A stretch of 51,945 nucleotides of DNA from Pseudomonadota bacterium (lineage in GTDB: Bacteria; Pseudomonadota; Gammaproteobacteria; Steroidobacterales; Steroidobacteraceae), in assembly GCA_021805275.1 (NCBI GenBank), contig JAJZFQ010000148.1, forward strand, positions 1-51,945. The letters are read 5' to 3'. Both the position numbers and the translations under genes were made by a program. Of this stretch, positions 1 to 11,883 are shown piece after piece. Within the stretch, counting starts at the first letter, position 1; each line of letters begins with the position of its first letter. The notes below the pieces were generated by a model. It saw only the letters and a list, made by a program, of their open reading frames with translations. It did not search any database and had not been told where the DNA came from.

Positions 1-1
1 C

Positions 2-92
2 TGGCGGAGAGAGAGGGATTCGAACCCTCGAAGGGCTTTTGACCCTTACACCCTTAGCAGGGGTGCGCCTTCGACCACTCGGCCATCTCTCC
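2..92 (-). tRNA. tRNA-Ser (anticodon GCU)
   Basis: Read on the minus strand, this folds as a class II tRNA. The acceptor arm is GGAGAGA paired with TCTCTCC, the discriminator base is G and the CCA end is encoded. The D-arm contains GGCCGAGTGG. The anticodon loop CTGCTAA gives GCU, which reads serine AGC/AGU codons. A long variable arm of the serine type is followed by a T-arm with GGTTCGAATCC. It lies downstream of csrA on the same strand, a common gammaproteobacterial arrangement. Confidence 0.96.
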
Positions 93-219
93 GGCTTCTT
101 GAGGCGGGATCCCCGGATGAGCACGTACGCTGACGCAAGCGCCGCCGCGTGCGCGGCCAGGAGGGGCGCATGATACTGGAAACGCGCAAGGAATGGGACG
201 CCCCGGCGAGCCAGCCGAC

Positions 220-471
220 TCAGATCACGGCGTCCTGCACTTCTCGCTTGACAGCCTCCTCACCCATTGACTCGGAGGTCTCGACGCCCGAGCCCGTGTG
301 CTGCTCTTTTTCCCGCTGGATACGCTTGTAAATTTCCTCCCGATGGACCGCGACGCTCTTCGGCGCCTGGATCCCGATGCGGACTTGATTGCCCTTGACG
401 CCGAGGACGGTTACCGAGACCTCGTCCCCGATCATCAGCGTCTCGCCTACTCTGCGGGTCAATATGAGCAT
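220..471 (-). CDS. csrA: Carbon storage regulator CsrA
   Basis: RNA-binding global post-transcriptional regulator that binds GGA motifs in mRNA leaders. The N-terminal 60 residues are typical: it opens [16 protein letters not shown], then [15 protein letters not shown] and the [10 protein letters not shown] helix. At 83 residues it is longer than the usual 60-65 because of an acidic, serine-rich C-terminal tail of about 20 residues ([14 protein letters not shown]), which is variable in the family. A strong GAGGAGG ribosome-binding site lies about 7 bases before the ATG. It follows alaS on the minus strand and precedes tRNA-Ser. Confidence 0.97.
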   Translation of the reverse strand: MLILTRRVGETLMIGDEVSVTVLGVKGNQVRIGIQAPKSVAVHREEIYKRIQREKEQHTGSGVETSESMGEEAVKREVQDAVI

Positions 472-539
472 GGCTTGACCTCCTCGCAGGGCACTCTACA
501 CCCTTTGAACGCGCACGGAATTGGTGTATTCCGGCATTT

Positions 540-3179
<2,640 letters not shown>

Positions 3180-3184
3180 GTTCG

Positions 3185-3664
3185 TCAGTCCAGTTCGAGC
3201 TCGGCGCCAATGGCCGCGCGGATATCATCCGATGAAAAGCCCCGGTACTGCAAAAAACGCGCTTGGCGGGCCTTCTCGGACCAGTCGGCCGGTGCGATCG
3301 CGCCGAATCGGCGCCGGCGCACCGTGCGCGCCAGCGCTCGCCAGTCGCCCGCGGCCTCGAGCGCCGGGCCGATCAGCTCGGCCGGGACGCCGTGGGCCTT
3401 CAGATCGATTGCGATGCGCAGCGGTCCCTGTCCGCGCTCGGCCCGGTAGACCACGAAGCGCTCGAGGCAGCGCGCATCGTCCAGCAGGCGCTCGGTCTCG
3501 AGCGCCTCGAGCGCCTCGCTCGTGGCGGCCGGCTCGAAACCCCGCTCGAGCAGCTTGCGGCGCAGTTCGGCGCTGAAGTGGTCGCGCCGCGCGAGCAGCG
3601 CCACCGCGGCTGCGCGGGCGCTGCGCGGGTCGCCGGCCGCTTCAGGCCGTGGCCGCTTCGCCAC
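3185..3664 (-). CDS. recX: Regulatory protein RecX
   Basis: Small modulator that binds RecA filaments and inhibits recombinase activity. The helical three-helix repeats of the family are visible: [20 protein letters not shown], then [18 protein letters not shown], and near the C-terminus [21 protein letters not shown]. The frame stays open further upstream into recA, but that part is a shadow of recA. The GTG at 3664 gives about 159 residues, the usual family length, and overlaps the recA stop by 23 bases, suggesting translational coupling. No strong ribosome-binding site is visible, so the exact start is inferred from the overlap and length. Confidence 0.88.
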   Translation of the reverse strand: MAKRPRPEAAGDPRSARAAAVALLARRDHFSAELRRKLLERGFEPAATSEALEALETERLLDDARCLERFVVYRAERGQGPLRIAIDLKAHGVPAELIGPALEAAGDWRALARTVRRRRFGAIAPADWSEKARQARFLQYRGFSSDDIRAAIGAELELD

Positions 3665-4673
3665 CGCTGCTGCGCGGCGGGCGCACGGGCAACAGCCGGG
3701 TGCGCACTTCCGTCTCGATCTCCCGCGCCACCTCCGGGTTGCTCTGCAGGAAGGTGCGGGCGTTGTCCTTGCCCTGCCCGATCCGGTTGCCCTTGTAGGA
3801 GTACCACGCACCGGACTTCTCGACGATGTTCTGGGCGCTGGCGAGGTCGATGATCTCCCCTTCGCGCGAGATGCCCTGGCCGTACATGATCTCGAATTCA
3901 GCCTCGCGGAACGGCGGGGCCACCTTGTTCTTGACCACCTTGACGCGCGTCATGTTGCCGACGACTTCCTCGCCGTTCTTGATCGCGCCGATGCGGCGGA
4001 TGTCCAGGCGCACCGAGGCGTAGAACTTCAACGCGTTGCCGCCGGTGGTGGTCTCGGGACTGCCGAACATGACCCCGATCTTCATGCGGATCTGGTTGAT
4101 GAAGATCACGATGGTGTTGGAGCGCTTGATGTTGCCGGTCAGCTTGCGCAGCGCCTGCGACATCAACCGCGCATGCAGGCCGACCTGCATCTCACCCATC
4201 TCACCCTCGATTTCCGCCTTCGGCGTCAGCGCCGCGACCGAGTCGATCACCACGATGTCCACGGCGTTGGAACGTACCAGCATGTCGGTGATCTCGAGCG
4301 CCTGTTCGCCGGTGTCGGGCTGCGAGACGAGCAGGTCGGCGATGTTCACGCCGAGCTTCTCGGCGTAGGACGGATCGAGCGCGTGCTCGGCGTCGACAAA
4401 TGCCGCGGTGCCACCGCCGCGCTGCACCTCGGCGATCACCTGCAGGGTGAGCGTCGTCTTGCCCGAGGACTCGGGGCCGTAGATCTCGACCACCCGGCCG
4501 CGCGGCAGGCCGCCCACGCCAAGGGCGATGTCCAGCCCCAGCGAGCCGGTCGAAACGGTCTCGACATCGTAGCTTGCGGTAGCGTCGCCGAGACGCATCA
4601 CCGAGCCCTTGCCGAACTGCTTCTCGATCTGGCCCAACGCGGCGGCGAGCGCCTTCTTGCGATTGTCTTCCAT
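3642..4673 (-). CDS. recA: Recombinase RecA
   Basis: ATP-dependent strand-exchange protein and SOS co-protease. It has 343 residues, the standard length. It shows the N-terminal [20 protein letters not shown], Walker [11 protein letters not shown], Walker B-type [11 protein letters not shown], loop L1/L2 regions around [19 protein letters not shown] and [20 protein letters not shown], and a C-terminal domain. The tail is arginine- and alanine-rich rather than strongly acidic as in E. coli. I found no CTGT-N8-ACAG LexA box in the 107 bases between recA and thpR, so SOS control is not evident from a canonical site. Confidence 0.98.
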   Translation of the reverse strand: MEDNRKKALAAALGQIEKQFGKGSVMRLGDATASYDVETVSTGSLGLDIALGVGGLPRGRVVEIYGPESSGKTTLTLQVIAEVQRGGGTAAFVDAEHALDPSYAEKLGVNIADLLVSQPDTGEQALEITDMLVRSNAVDIVVIDSVAALTPKAEIEGEMGEMQVGLHARLMSQALRKLTGNIKRSNTIVIFINQIRMKIGVMFGSPETTTGGNALKFYASVRLDIRRIGAIKNGEEVVGNMTRVKVVKNKVAPPFREAEFEIMYGQGISREGEIIDLASAQNIVEKSGAWYSYKGNRIGQGKDNARTFLQSNPEVAREIETEVRTRLLPVRPPRSSGGEAATA

Positions 4674-4780
4674 CTGGCTGTCCCGGAGGTGCTGAAAACG
4701 CAGCGGTGAGTAAATTATCCCACAAAGACACGGCCCGCATCATCTCCGTCTGCGTGCGCAAGATGTTATTTTCTCGTCCA

Positions 4781-5365
4781 TCACTCGCCGTACAGCGGGC
4801 ATGTCCCGACAACACTGTACACAGGCCCGCGCTCGAGCGTGCGGCTCTCGATCAGAGCGATGCGCTCGAACGTCCAGCGAACCGGAGCGATCGGCGCCAG
4901 CTCACTTGGGCGCACGACTTTGCGTGCCACGGTGACATGCGGACGGAAGGGTTTGAGATCTGGAGCAAAACCGGCGGCGCCGAGCGTCCCCACGACGCCC
5001 CGAGCGAGCGCCCCGAGCGCCGCGGGCGGATGGACCGGCAGGACGCACAGCACCTGCGGACCCGACCAGCGCTCGAGCCGCCCGAGCGTGAGTGCCAGGG
5101 GCTCGTCCGGCAGACCGGCCGCGCGCACCGCCGCCGCAGCGAGGGCCTCGAGCTCGGCCAGTCGAGCGGCGGGCACCGCGCCGAGGAACGCCAGCGTCAA
5201 GTGCAGCTGCTCGGCCGGCACGGCTCGACCGTCGCTCACCCGCACCACCGCCTGCGTGGCCTGCGCAAGCCGTGCACGAGCGAGCGCATCCGGCCAGAGC
5301 GCGAAGAACAGGCGGCGCGGCCCCACGCGCGCCGGCGGGTGCGCGCCCGCGCCCCGCGGGATCAC
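4781..5365 (-). CDS. thpR: RNA 2',3'-cyclic phosphodiesterase (ThpR/LigT)
   Basis: 2H-phosphoesterase family enzyme that hydrolyses RNA 2',3'-cyclic phosphodiester ends. Both catalytic H-x-T-x signatures are present: HLTLAFLG in the first half and HVTVAR in the second. The opening RRLFFALWP and the C-terminal [18 protein letters not shown] are typical of the family. The GTG start at 5365 overlaps the pncC stop as GTGA, so the two are translationally coupled. An in-frame GTG 13 codons later, just before RRLFFALWP, is an alternative start. Length is 194 residues, close to the usual 175-190. Confidence 0.92.
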   Translation of the reverse strand: MIPRGAGAHPPARVGPRRLFFALWPDALARARLAQATQAVVRVSDGRAVPAEQLHLTLAFLGAVPAARLAELEALAAAAVRAAGLPDEPLALTLGRLERWSGPQVLCVLPVHPPAALGALARGVVGTLGAAGFAPDLKPFRPHVTVARKVVRPSELAPIAPVRWTFERIALIESRTLERGPVYSVVGTCPLYGE

Positions 5366-5901
5366 GATCCGGGCGCGCCGCCGGCGCCGCTCGCAGTCCC
5401 CAGCGCCGCGAGCACCTGCCGCAGGGCGTGAGCCACCGACTGGCGGCGCACCGCTTCCCGGTCACCCGCGAACTGCCGCACAACGCAGCGCGGCTCGGGC
5501 ATCGAGGACGCAGCGACGGCGAACCACACGGTCCCGACCGGCTTGCCCGGACTGCCGCCATCCGGCCCGGCAATGCCGCTCACCGCCACGGCCACCTGAG
5601 CGCCCGAGACCCGCAGCGCGCCGCGCGCCATCTCCCGGACCACCGCCTCGCTCACCGCGCCGTGCGCCTCGAGCGTGCGGGCCGCGACGCCGAGGTCACG
5701 GGCTTTCGCCGCATTGGAGTAGGTCACGTAGCCGCACTCGACCCATTGCGAGCTGCCGGGCACGTCGGTCAGCGCCTTGGCGATCCAGCCGGCGGTACAG
5801 GACTCGGCCGTGGCCAGCCGCCAGCCCGCTGTCCGCAGGGCGCGCCCGGCCTGCTCGGCGAGCGCGTACAGATCGCGGTCCGTGACCTCAGGGGCGTGCA
5901 T
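5362..5901 (-). CDS. pncC: Nicotinamide-nucleotide amidohydrolase (CinA C-terminal family)
   Basis: Predicted to deamidate NMN to nicotinate mononucleotide in pyridine-nucleotide salvage. The 179-residue protein corresponds to the stand-alone CinA C-terminal domain. It has the nucleophile-containing [20 protein letters not shown], then [29 protein letters not shown] and GTVWFAV. It lacks the N-terminal molybdopterin-binding domain of full CinA, as is normal for proteobacterial PncC. It lies between thpR and recA and the divergent secreted protease gene; pncC next to recA is widely conserved. Confidence 0.93.
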   Translation of the reverse strand: MHAPEVTDRDLYALAEQAGRALRTAGWRLATAESCTAGWIAKALTDVPGSSQWVECGYVTYSNAAKARDLGVAARTLEAHGAVSEAVVREMARGALRVSGAQVAVAVSGIAGPDGGSPGKPVGTVWFAVAASSMPEPRCVVRQFAGDREAVRRQSVAHALRQVLAALGTASGAGGAPGS

Positions 5902-6054
5902 CCGGGCAGTGTACGCTGGCCGACGGGCCGGACACCGGCTTGCACGGGCGAGCGCATCGGCTAGGCTGGCGCCAGCGGATGGCCGCGGCCTGGAGGTCAG
6001 GTGCGCTAGCGCCGCAGAACACCGGTCGGCATGAACCTGGGCAAAGGGGAACCC

Positions 6055-7839
6055 ATGCGCGCGCGCTCAGGATTAGGGACGACGATCTTCACGCTGCTGG
6101 CCCTGCTGGGCGCGCACACGGCACGGGCGGCGCGCTGCCAGATCGTGCGCTACCCGAGCATTCCGGTCACCCTGAAGGACCTGAAGGCGCTGATCCCTGC
6201 GAAGATCAACGGCCAGCCGATCGTACTCGCGGTCGATTCGGGGGCCTTCTACAGCTCGCTCTACCCGCAGTGGGCCCGACGACTGCGGCTGACCCGCCTG
6301 TTCGCTCCCCCCGGCATGTTCATCGATGGGGTCGGCGGCGAGACCGAGCCGCAGCTGGTAAGCGCCCACACCTTCACGTTCGTCCATCAGCGGCTGCATC
6401 ACGTGCAGTTCCTGGTCACGGGCAACGACAGTCCCTCGCACGCCGCCGGCCTGCTCGGCGACAACCTGCTGCGCGTGGCGGACGTCGAGCTCGACTTCGC
6501 CAAGGGGTTCATGCGCTTCATCAAGCCGGTGCACTGCGGCCGCCTGCCGCTCGCCTACTGGGCGGGCAGCCGGCCAGTGGGCATGCTGCGGCTGAACCCA
6601 CCGACCGAACTCACCCCGCAGTTCATCGGCTCGGCGCGGCTCGATGGGCACCCCGTCACGGTGATGTTCGACACCGGCGCGGCCCGATCGGCGCTTTCGT
6701 TCGCGGCCGCCGAGCGGCTGCACCTGGGCCCCGGCGAGCCCGGCGTGAAGGCCGCCGGACGCGCCAGCGGCATCGCCCACCGACTGGTCAACGCGTGGAT
6801 CGCGCCGGTGGCGCGGCTGCAGATCGGCGGCGAGACGATCGAGCACACGCACCTGATGGTCATCCCGATGCCGGCGTTCAGCGGCACGGCCGATCTGGTG
6901 CTCGGCGCGGACTTCTTTCTCGCCCACCACGTCTACATCGCCAACAGCCAGAACAGGATGTATTTCACCTACAGCGGCGGCCCGGTGTTCGCGCTGGGCC
7001 AGCCCACCGGCGCCGCTGGCGCAGCGCTCAGCGCGCCGTCCGGCTCGGCCGCCGGGCTCATCCGCAGCGCCATGGCGGCGCGCGCGCGCGGGGAGTATCC
7101 CGAGGCGCTGGCCGACTTTAACCGCGCCTGCGCACTCGGGCCCACCGAGGCGCGTTGCTTCGTATACCGCGGTCAGACGGAGCTCGAGGCGCAGCAGCCC
7201 TCCCGGGCGCTCGCGGATTTCGACACCGCGCTGCGCCTGCAGCCCCGGCACTATCCGGCGCTGCTCGGCCGGGCAACGGCCCGGTTGGCGCTGCGCGGCA
7301 GCGCTGCGGCGGGCGCCTGGACGGCCCTCACCGCGGCCGCGACGGCCGATCTCGTGGCGGCGAGCGGCGTGATGCCCGCCGATTCGGTGACGCAGATGAC
7401 GCTCGGCCTGCTCGCCGACCAGGCTGGCGCCTTCGCCCTGGCCGAGCACGCATTCGACGCGTGGATACGCTACCACCGCGAGGATGCCGGGCTGCCGTAT
7501 GCCTGGAATGGACGGTGCTGGGCGCTGGGGGCCGCCGACCGGCACCTGCGCCGGGCCTTGCGGGACTGTGACCGGGCACTCGCGCGACTGCCGGGCTCGA
7601 CCCCGGTACTTGACAGCCGCGCCCTGGTGGACCTGAGGCTCGGCCGATGGCGGCGTGCCCTGCGCGACTACGACAACGCGCTGCGCACACACCCGCATCG
7701 GCCGCTGCCGCTCTACGGCCGAGGGCTCGCAGAGCGGCACCTTGGGCAGACCTCGGCCGCGCAGGCGGACTGTGCCGCGGCTGAAAAGCTTCATCCGGAT
7801 GTCGCGCGCCGCTACGCGCAGATCGGGCTCGCCCCCTGA
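6055..7839 (+). CDS. Secreted tandem retropepsin-like aspartic protease with TPR repeats
   Basis: A cleavable signal peptide ([19 protein letters not shown], then cleavage near TARAA) sends it to the periplasm. Two retropepsin-like aspartic protease domains follow: the first has [12 protein letters not shown] with a DSG motif, the second [12 protein letters not shown] with a DTG motif and a later DLVLGADFF flap-end motif. The C-terminal half holds TPR-like units ([20 protein letters not shown] and [20 protein letters not shown] are clear). The ATG at 6055 follows AAGGGG; an in-frame ATG 24 bases upstream has no such site and would spoil the signal peptide. One domain may have lost activity, since the first has S in place of T. 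The substrate is unknown. Confidence 0.8.
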   Translation: MRARSGLGTTIFTLLALLGAHTARAARCQIVRYPSIPVTLKDLKALIPAKINGQPIVLAVDSGAFYSSLYPQWARRLRLTRLFAPPGMFIDGVGGETEPQLVSAHTFTFVHQRLHHVQFLVTGNDSPSHAAGLLGDNLLRVADVELDFAKGFMRFIKPVHCGRLPLAYWAGSRPVGMLRLNPPTELTPQFIGSARLDGHPVTVMFDTGAARSALSFAAAERLHLGPGEPGVKAAGRASGIAHRLVNAWIAPVARLQIGGETIEHTHLMVIPMPAFSGTADLVLGADFFLAHHVYIANSQNRMYFTYSGGPVFALGQPTGAAGAALSAPSGSAAGLIRSAMAARARGEYPEALADFNRACALGPTEARCFVYRGQTELEAQQPSRALADFDTALRLQPRHYPALLGRATARLALRGSAAAGAWTALTAAATADLVAASGVMPADSVTQMTLGLLADQAGAFALAEHAFDAWIRYHREDAGLPYAWNGRCWALGAADRHLRRALRDCDRALARLPGSTPVLDSRALVDLRLGRWRRALRDYDNALRTHPHRPLPLYGRGLAERHLGQTSAAQADCAAAEKLHPDVARRYAQIGLAP

Positions 7840-7861
7840 GGCGACGCCGCAGGGGCGCCCC

Positions 7862-8869
7862 TCAGGTCGAGCGCAGCACCAGGGCGGTCGGCAGCATCTG
7901 TGACTCCACCGCCTCGCCGCCGAGCAGACCGAGCACCTTGCGCGCCAGCAGCACGCCGCCCTCCTGCCAGTTCTGGCGCACCGTCGAGAGCGGCGGCAGG
8001 AACGTTCCGCCCTGGGGCGTGTCGTCGTAACCGATCACCGACACGTCCTCGGGCACCGATAGCCCGAGCTCCACCAGCGCACGGATCGCCCCCATGGCCA
8101 CCAGGTCCGAGCAGGCGAAGATGGCATCGAACTGCACCCGGCGGTTGTGCAGCGAGCGCACCGCGTGCGCCCCGGCCTCGAGCGTGAAGTCCGCGCGGCG
8201 CATCAGCAGCGGCCGGATGCCGTGGCGCTCGAGCTCATCGACGAAGCCGCCGAGGCGCTGAGCCATCTCCGGATGGTCCGGGTTGCCGATGAACACCGGG
8301 TGGCGGCGGCCGATGGAGACGAAGCGCTCCGCGACACTCATCCCCCCGTGGCGGTTGTCGCTGCCGACGACGATGTGCTGATCGCCGACGCCGGCGGCGC
8401 CCCAGACCACCATCGGCAGCCCCAGCTTCTCGTAGATATGCACCGCGTCCTGATGCGCGCCCTGGCCGAGCAGGATCAGCCCGTCGGCCGCCTGCACCGC
8501 GACCTCACCGGCGGCCTGCCGGGTGGTCAGCAGCACGTTGTAGCCGGCCGAGGTGAGCTCCTGGGAGATCCCCCCGAGCAGCGCCAGCGGATACGGATCC
8601 CACATCGTGCGCTCGGGCGTCGGGGTCATCTCGACGATCACCGCCACGGCATGGCTGCGGCGCAGGCGCAAGTTGCGTGCGCTGAGGTTGAGTTTGTAGC
8701 CGTGCTTGCGCGCGAGCTGCTGGACGCGCTCGCGCGTGGCCGGGCTGACGAGCGCACTGCCGGCGAGGGCCCGCGATACGGTGATCGTGGACACACCGGC
8801 GAGACCAGCCAGGTCCGCCATGGTCAGGCTGGCCGGCGCGTTCGGGTTCTTTCTCTTGCGTTCCGGCAC
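7862..8869 (-). CDS. LacI-family transcriptional regulator
   Basis: DNA-binding repressor of the LacI/GalR family. Residues about 15-65 form the helix-turn-helix and hinge: TMADLAGLAGVSTITVSRAL, then LVSPATRERVQQLARKHGYK. The periplasmic-binding-protein-like effector domain follows (HAVAVIVEM, DGLILLG, VSVIGYDDTPQGG, LSTVRQNW). Its length of 335 is standard. The first codon is GTG. It is divergent from the MFS transporter at 8942, so it probably controls that gene in response to its substrate, most often a sugar in this family. I could not find a convincing symmetric operator in the 72-bp gap. Confidence 0.92.
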   Translation of the reverse strand: MPERKRKNPNAPASLTMADLAGLAGVSTITVSRALAGSALVSPATRERVQQLARKHGYKLNLSARNLRLRRSHAVAVIVEMTPTPERTMWDPYPLALLGGISQELTSAGYNVLLTTRQAAGEVAVQAADGLILLGQGAHQDAVHIYEKLGLPMVVWGAAGVGDQHIVVGSDNRHGGMSVAERFVSIGRRHPVFIGNPDHPEMAQRLGGFVDELERHGIRPLLMRRADFTLEAGAHAVRSLHNRRVQFDAIFACSDLVAMGAIRALVELGLSVPEDVSVIGYDDTPQGGTFLPPLSTVRQNWQEGGVLLARKVLGLLGGEAVESQMLPTALVLRST

Positions 8870-8941
8870 GGACGGTTCGCGTCGTTGCAGATCCCGCTAT
8901 GATCCACGGGCCCGGCGCGCCCGTAAAGACCGATCCACCGC

Positions 8942-10210
8942 ATGACGCACTCCGCCAACCGTTACCGCATGATCGGCGCGCTGGCGCTCAGCTTCATGAT
9001 CTTCGCTGTCCTGCTCAACAGCGTCGGCACGGTGATCCTGCAGGCCATCCACAGCTTCAGAGTCGGCAAGCCCGAGGCGAGCCTGCTCGAGCTGTTCAAG
9101 GATCTGCCGATCGTGATCACCTCGTTCGCCGTCGCCTCGTTCCTGCCGCTGTTCGGCTATCGGCGCGCGATCCTGGTCGCCCTCGGGGTGGTCGCCATCG
9201 CCTGCACGCTGATGCCGCTTTATCCGAGCTTCCACACCACCGCGGTGCTGTTCGTCTGCGTCGGCATCTCCTTCGCCCTCACCAAGGTGTCGGTCTACGG
9301 GGCGATCGGACTGCTGACCGGCAGCCAAGGCGAGCACGCCCGCCTGACCAATCTCATCGAGGGGCTGTTCATGGTGGGCGTGGTGATCTCGGGGTGGCTG
9401 TTCAGCGCGTTCATCCGCTCCGGACCCGGCGCCGCGCAGGCCTGGCTACGCGTGTACTGGGTGATGGCCGGGGCGTGCCTGCTCGCCATGATGCTGCTCA
9501 GCGCCTCGCGCCTGGATGAGACCGCGGCACGCGCCCGAGTCCAACCCGTCCGCGACTCCCTCGCGCAGATCAGCCGCGCCTCGCTGCGCCCGATGGTGTA
9601 CGTGTTCCTCGCCTCGACGTTCTTCTACGTGCTCATCGAGCAGAGCTTCGGTACGTGGCTGCCGACGTTCAACTACGAGGTGCTGAAGCTGCCCGACGCG
9701 CTGAGCGTGCAGATGGCCAGCATGCTGGCCGCCTCCATCGCCATCGGCCGCGTGGCGGCCAGTCAGCTGCTGCGCCGGGTCGCCTGGTATCCGTTGCTCA
9801 ACGTCTGCGTCTGCGGGATGGGTCTGCTGATCCTAGTGACGCTACCGCTCGCCCACAGCGCCGGCAGCGCGCATGCCGGCTGGCTGCACGCCCCGCTCGC
9901 GGCCTACCTGATCCCGTTGATCGGGCTGCTGATGGCCCCGATCTACCCGCTGATCAACTCCGTGGCGCTCAGCGCCCTGCCCAAATCGGCGCATGCGGCG
10001 ATGACCGGCCTGATCCTGGTCTCCTCGGCCCTCGGCGGCACGCTCGGCTCGCGCATCACCGCGCTGGTGTTCGCGCGTTTCGGCGGTCTACATGCCTTCT
10101 ACTGCTCGCTGCTGCCGATGGCCCTGCTGCTCGGCGCGCTGTTTCTGTTCCGGCGCGAGACGGCACGCGCCGCGGCCGGCCTCGCAGGGCTTGGCCCCGC
10201 GCTCGAGTAG
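8942..10210 (+). CDS. Major facilitator superfamily transporter
   Basis: Inner-membrane permease of 422 residues with about 12 hydrophobic helices. The first is MIGALALSFMIFAVLLNSVG and the last YCSLLPMALLLGALFLF. The overall look, with YLIPLIGLLMAPIYPLINSV and AMTGLILVSSALGGTLGS in the second half, resembles the FucP/TsgA type of MFS proteins. The substrate cannot be read from the sequence. It is divergent from a LacI-family regulator, which makes a carbohydrate or related solute likely. A TATGAT hexamer at 8898 may be its -10 element, but no good -35 accompanies it. Confidence 0.87.
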   Translation: MTHSANRYRMIGALALSFMIFAVLLNSVGTVILQAIHSFRVGKPEASLLELFKDLPIVITSFAVASFLPLFGYRRAILVALGVVAIACTLMPLYPSFHTTAVLFVCVGISFALTKVSVYGAIGLLTGSQGEHARLTNLIEGLFMVGVVISGWLFSAFIRSGPGAAQAWLRVYWVMAGACLLAMMLLSASRLDETAARARVQPVRDSLAQISRASLRPMVYVFLASTFFYVLIEQSFGTWLPTFNYEVLKLPDALSVQMASMLAASIAIGRVAASQLLRRVAWYPLLNVCVCGMGLLILVTLPLAHSAGSAHAGWLHAPLAAYLIPLIGLLMAPIYPLINSVALSALPKSAHAAMTGLILVSSALGGTLGSRITALVFARFGGLHAFYCSLLPMALLLGALFLFRRETARAAAGLAGLGPALE

Positions 10211-10246
10211 GCTGCGGGCCGCGCGAGGCGCGGCCCGCCCGACAGC

Positions 10247-10648
10247 TCAACGCTGCGTCGGTCGCAGCGCGAACGCCCCGTCGCCGAGCAGCGTCAGTGC
10301 CACCAGGCTGATCGTCCAGAACGCCGGGTACTCCCAGCCACCGCCCTTGTCGGTGAACAGCCAGCCGTTGTGGCCGTGCACCAGCACGATGGTCCCGAGC
10401 ATCTCGAGCGCGAGCGGCACGGCCACCCACGGGGCGTACACGCCGAGCACCAGCGCCAGCCCGCCGAGCAGCTCGAGTGCGATGGTCCCGTAGGCGGCGA
10501 CGGCCGGCAGGCCGAGCGTGGCGAAATAGCCGACGAATCCCGGCACCGTGAACACGAAGATCTTCAGCGCCACGTGCGCAAGGAACAGAACCCCGAGGCT
10601 CACGCGCAGCAGCGCGATACCGTAGGGCGCGGTGTTGGTCTTGATCAT
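10247..10648 (-). CDS. DoxX-family membrane protein
   Basis: Small integral membrane protein of 133 residues with four hydrophobic segments. It shows DoxX family features: GIALLRVSLGVLFLAHVALK at the start, GYFATLGLPAVAAYGTIALELLGGLALVLG in the middle, and a C-terminal GWEYPAFWTISLVALTLLG. The frame is open further upstream, but the ATG at 10648 is preceded by GGGGAG at six bases and begins where homologous proteins begin. It is divergent from a LysR regulator, which probably controls it. DoxX relatives take part in redox or thiosulfate:quinone chemistry, but the function here is not determined. Confidence 0.85.
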   Translation of the reverse strand: MIKTNTAPYGIALLRVSLGVLFLAHVALKIFVFTVPGFVGYFATLGLPAVAAYGTIALELLGGLALVLGVYAPWVAVPLALEMLGTIVLVHGHNGWLFTDKGGGWEYPAFWTISLVALTLLGDGAFALRPTQR

Positions 10649-10806
10649 ACCCATCTCCCCTGTGTGGATTGAATGCCGCGCCGCATCGAACGCTCGGCCG
10701 GCAGCGCGGTCAACCGACCGCGGCGCCAGAATAACGTTGATCAAATCGCCATGAAACCCCCAGAAACTCAAATGATCATTGCGATTTCTGGAATAATTCT
10801 CCAGCC

Positions 10807-11745
10807 ATGAACGTCATCCAAGCCATGCGAGTGCTGCTGCAGGTCGTCGACTCGGGCGGCTTCGCGCGCGCCGCCGCGGCGCTCGGCCTGTCCAACGCTG
10901 CCGTCACCCGCCAGATCGGCGCGCTGGAGGAGCACCTGGGAGCGCGGTTGCTGCACCGCACCACCCGGCGGGTGTCTCTGACCGAGGCGGGCAGCGAGTT
11001 CTGCGCGCGCTCCCGCGTCATTCTCGAGCAGCTCGCCGAAGCCGAGTCCGTCGCCGCGCAGGGCGTCGTCCAGCCGACCGGGGTGCTGCGGATCTCGGCG
11101 CCGCTGTCCTTCGGGGTGCTGCGCCTCGCCGACGAGCTGCCGGGTTTCCGGGCGCGCCATCCGCAGTTGAAGTTGGACATCGACCTGTCCGATCGCCTCG
11201 TCGATCTCGCCAACGAGGGCTTCGACGTTGCCCTGCGCATCACGACCGACCTGGAGCCGAGCCTGGTCGCCCGGCGCATCGCCCTGGTGGGGATGACGGT
11301 GTGCGCCGCCCCCGGGTATCTGCGCCGGCACGGTACGCCGCGCTCACCGGCTGATCTCGAGCAGCACGAGGTGCTCAGCTACAAGTATCTGTGGTCGGGC
11401 GACGAATGGTCGTTCACCGACGCGCTCGGGCGCCGCTGCCCGGTCCGCGTGCGTGCGGCGGTTCACGCCACCAACGGCGATCTGCTGCGTCACCTGGCCG
11501 TGGCCGACGGCGGGATCATCCTGCAGCCCACCTTCCTGGTCGAAGCGGAGCTGCGCCGCGGCACGCTGCTGCCCATCCTCGAGGATTACCACGCGCCGCA
11601 GTTCACACTGTACGCGGCATACCTCAGTCACCAGCATCTACCCGCCCGCGTGCGCGTGTTCATCGACTACCTCGTCGAACGCTTCGGTCGCGCGGCCCCC
11701 TCGGGACGGCGCCGTGGCCGAGCGGGTGCTCGCCGGCACGATTGA
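10807..11745 (+). CDS. LysR-family transcriptional regulator
   Basis: Its 312 residues start with a winged helix-turn-helix (RVLLQVVDSGGFARAAAALG, then SNAAVTRQIGALEEHLGARL and LLHRTTRRVSLTEAG). A type 2 periplasmic-binding fold effector domain follows, with the common LRISAPLSFGVLRLADELP and DLSDRLVDLANEGFDVALRI segments of the CrgA/AaeR-like subgroup. It is divergent from the doxX gene with a 158-bp spacer, the classic layout for a LysR regulator and its target. The effector is unknown. Confidence 0.93.
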   Translation: MNVIQAMRVLLQVVDSGGFARAAAALGLSNAAVTRQIGALEEHLGARLLHRTTRRVSLTEAGSEFCARSRVILEQLAEAESVAAQGVVQPTGVLRISAPLSFGVLRLADELPGFRARHPQLKLDIDLSDRLVDLANEGFDVALRITTDLEPSLVARRIALVGMTVCAAPGYLRRHGTPRSPADLEQHEVLSYKYLWSGDEWSFTDALGRRCPVRVRAAVHATNGDLLRHLAVADGGIILQPTFLVEAELRRGTLLPILEDYHAPQFTLYAAYLSHQHLPARVRVFIDYLVERFGRAAPSGRRRGRAGARRHD

Positions 11746-11883
11746 GACGACGCCGGCGGCCGCGCGGCGGCGGCTTCTTTTTCGGCGGCAAAGCCCGTAC
11801 CTTGTCCTCGGCTGCCCCGGCGCGCAGCCTCCCCCGGGCGCAGCGCGGCGTCACGGTCTTGCCATTGAGAGGATTGCCGGTCG

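Noticed and set aside
4815..4824. CTGTACACAG as a LexA box for recA
   Set aside because: It is only 10 bases long (the box needs CTGT-N8-ACAG) and lies inside thpR.
8870..8941. LacI operator between the regulator and the MFS gene
   Set aside because: CGGGC and GCCCG arms exist, but they are short and GC-rich enough to be chance.
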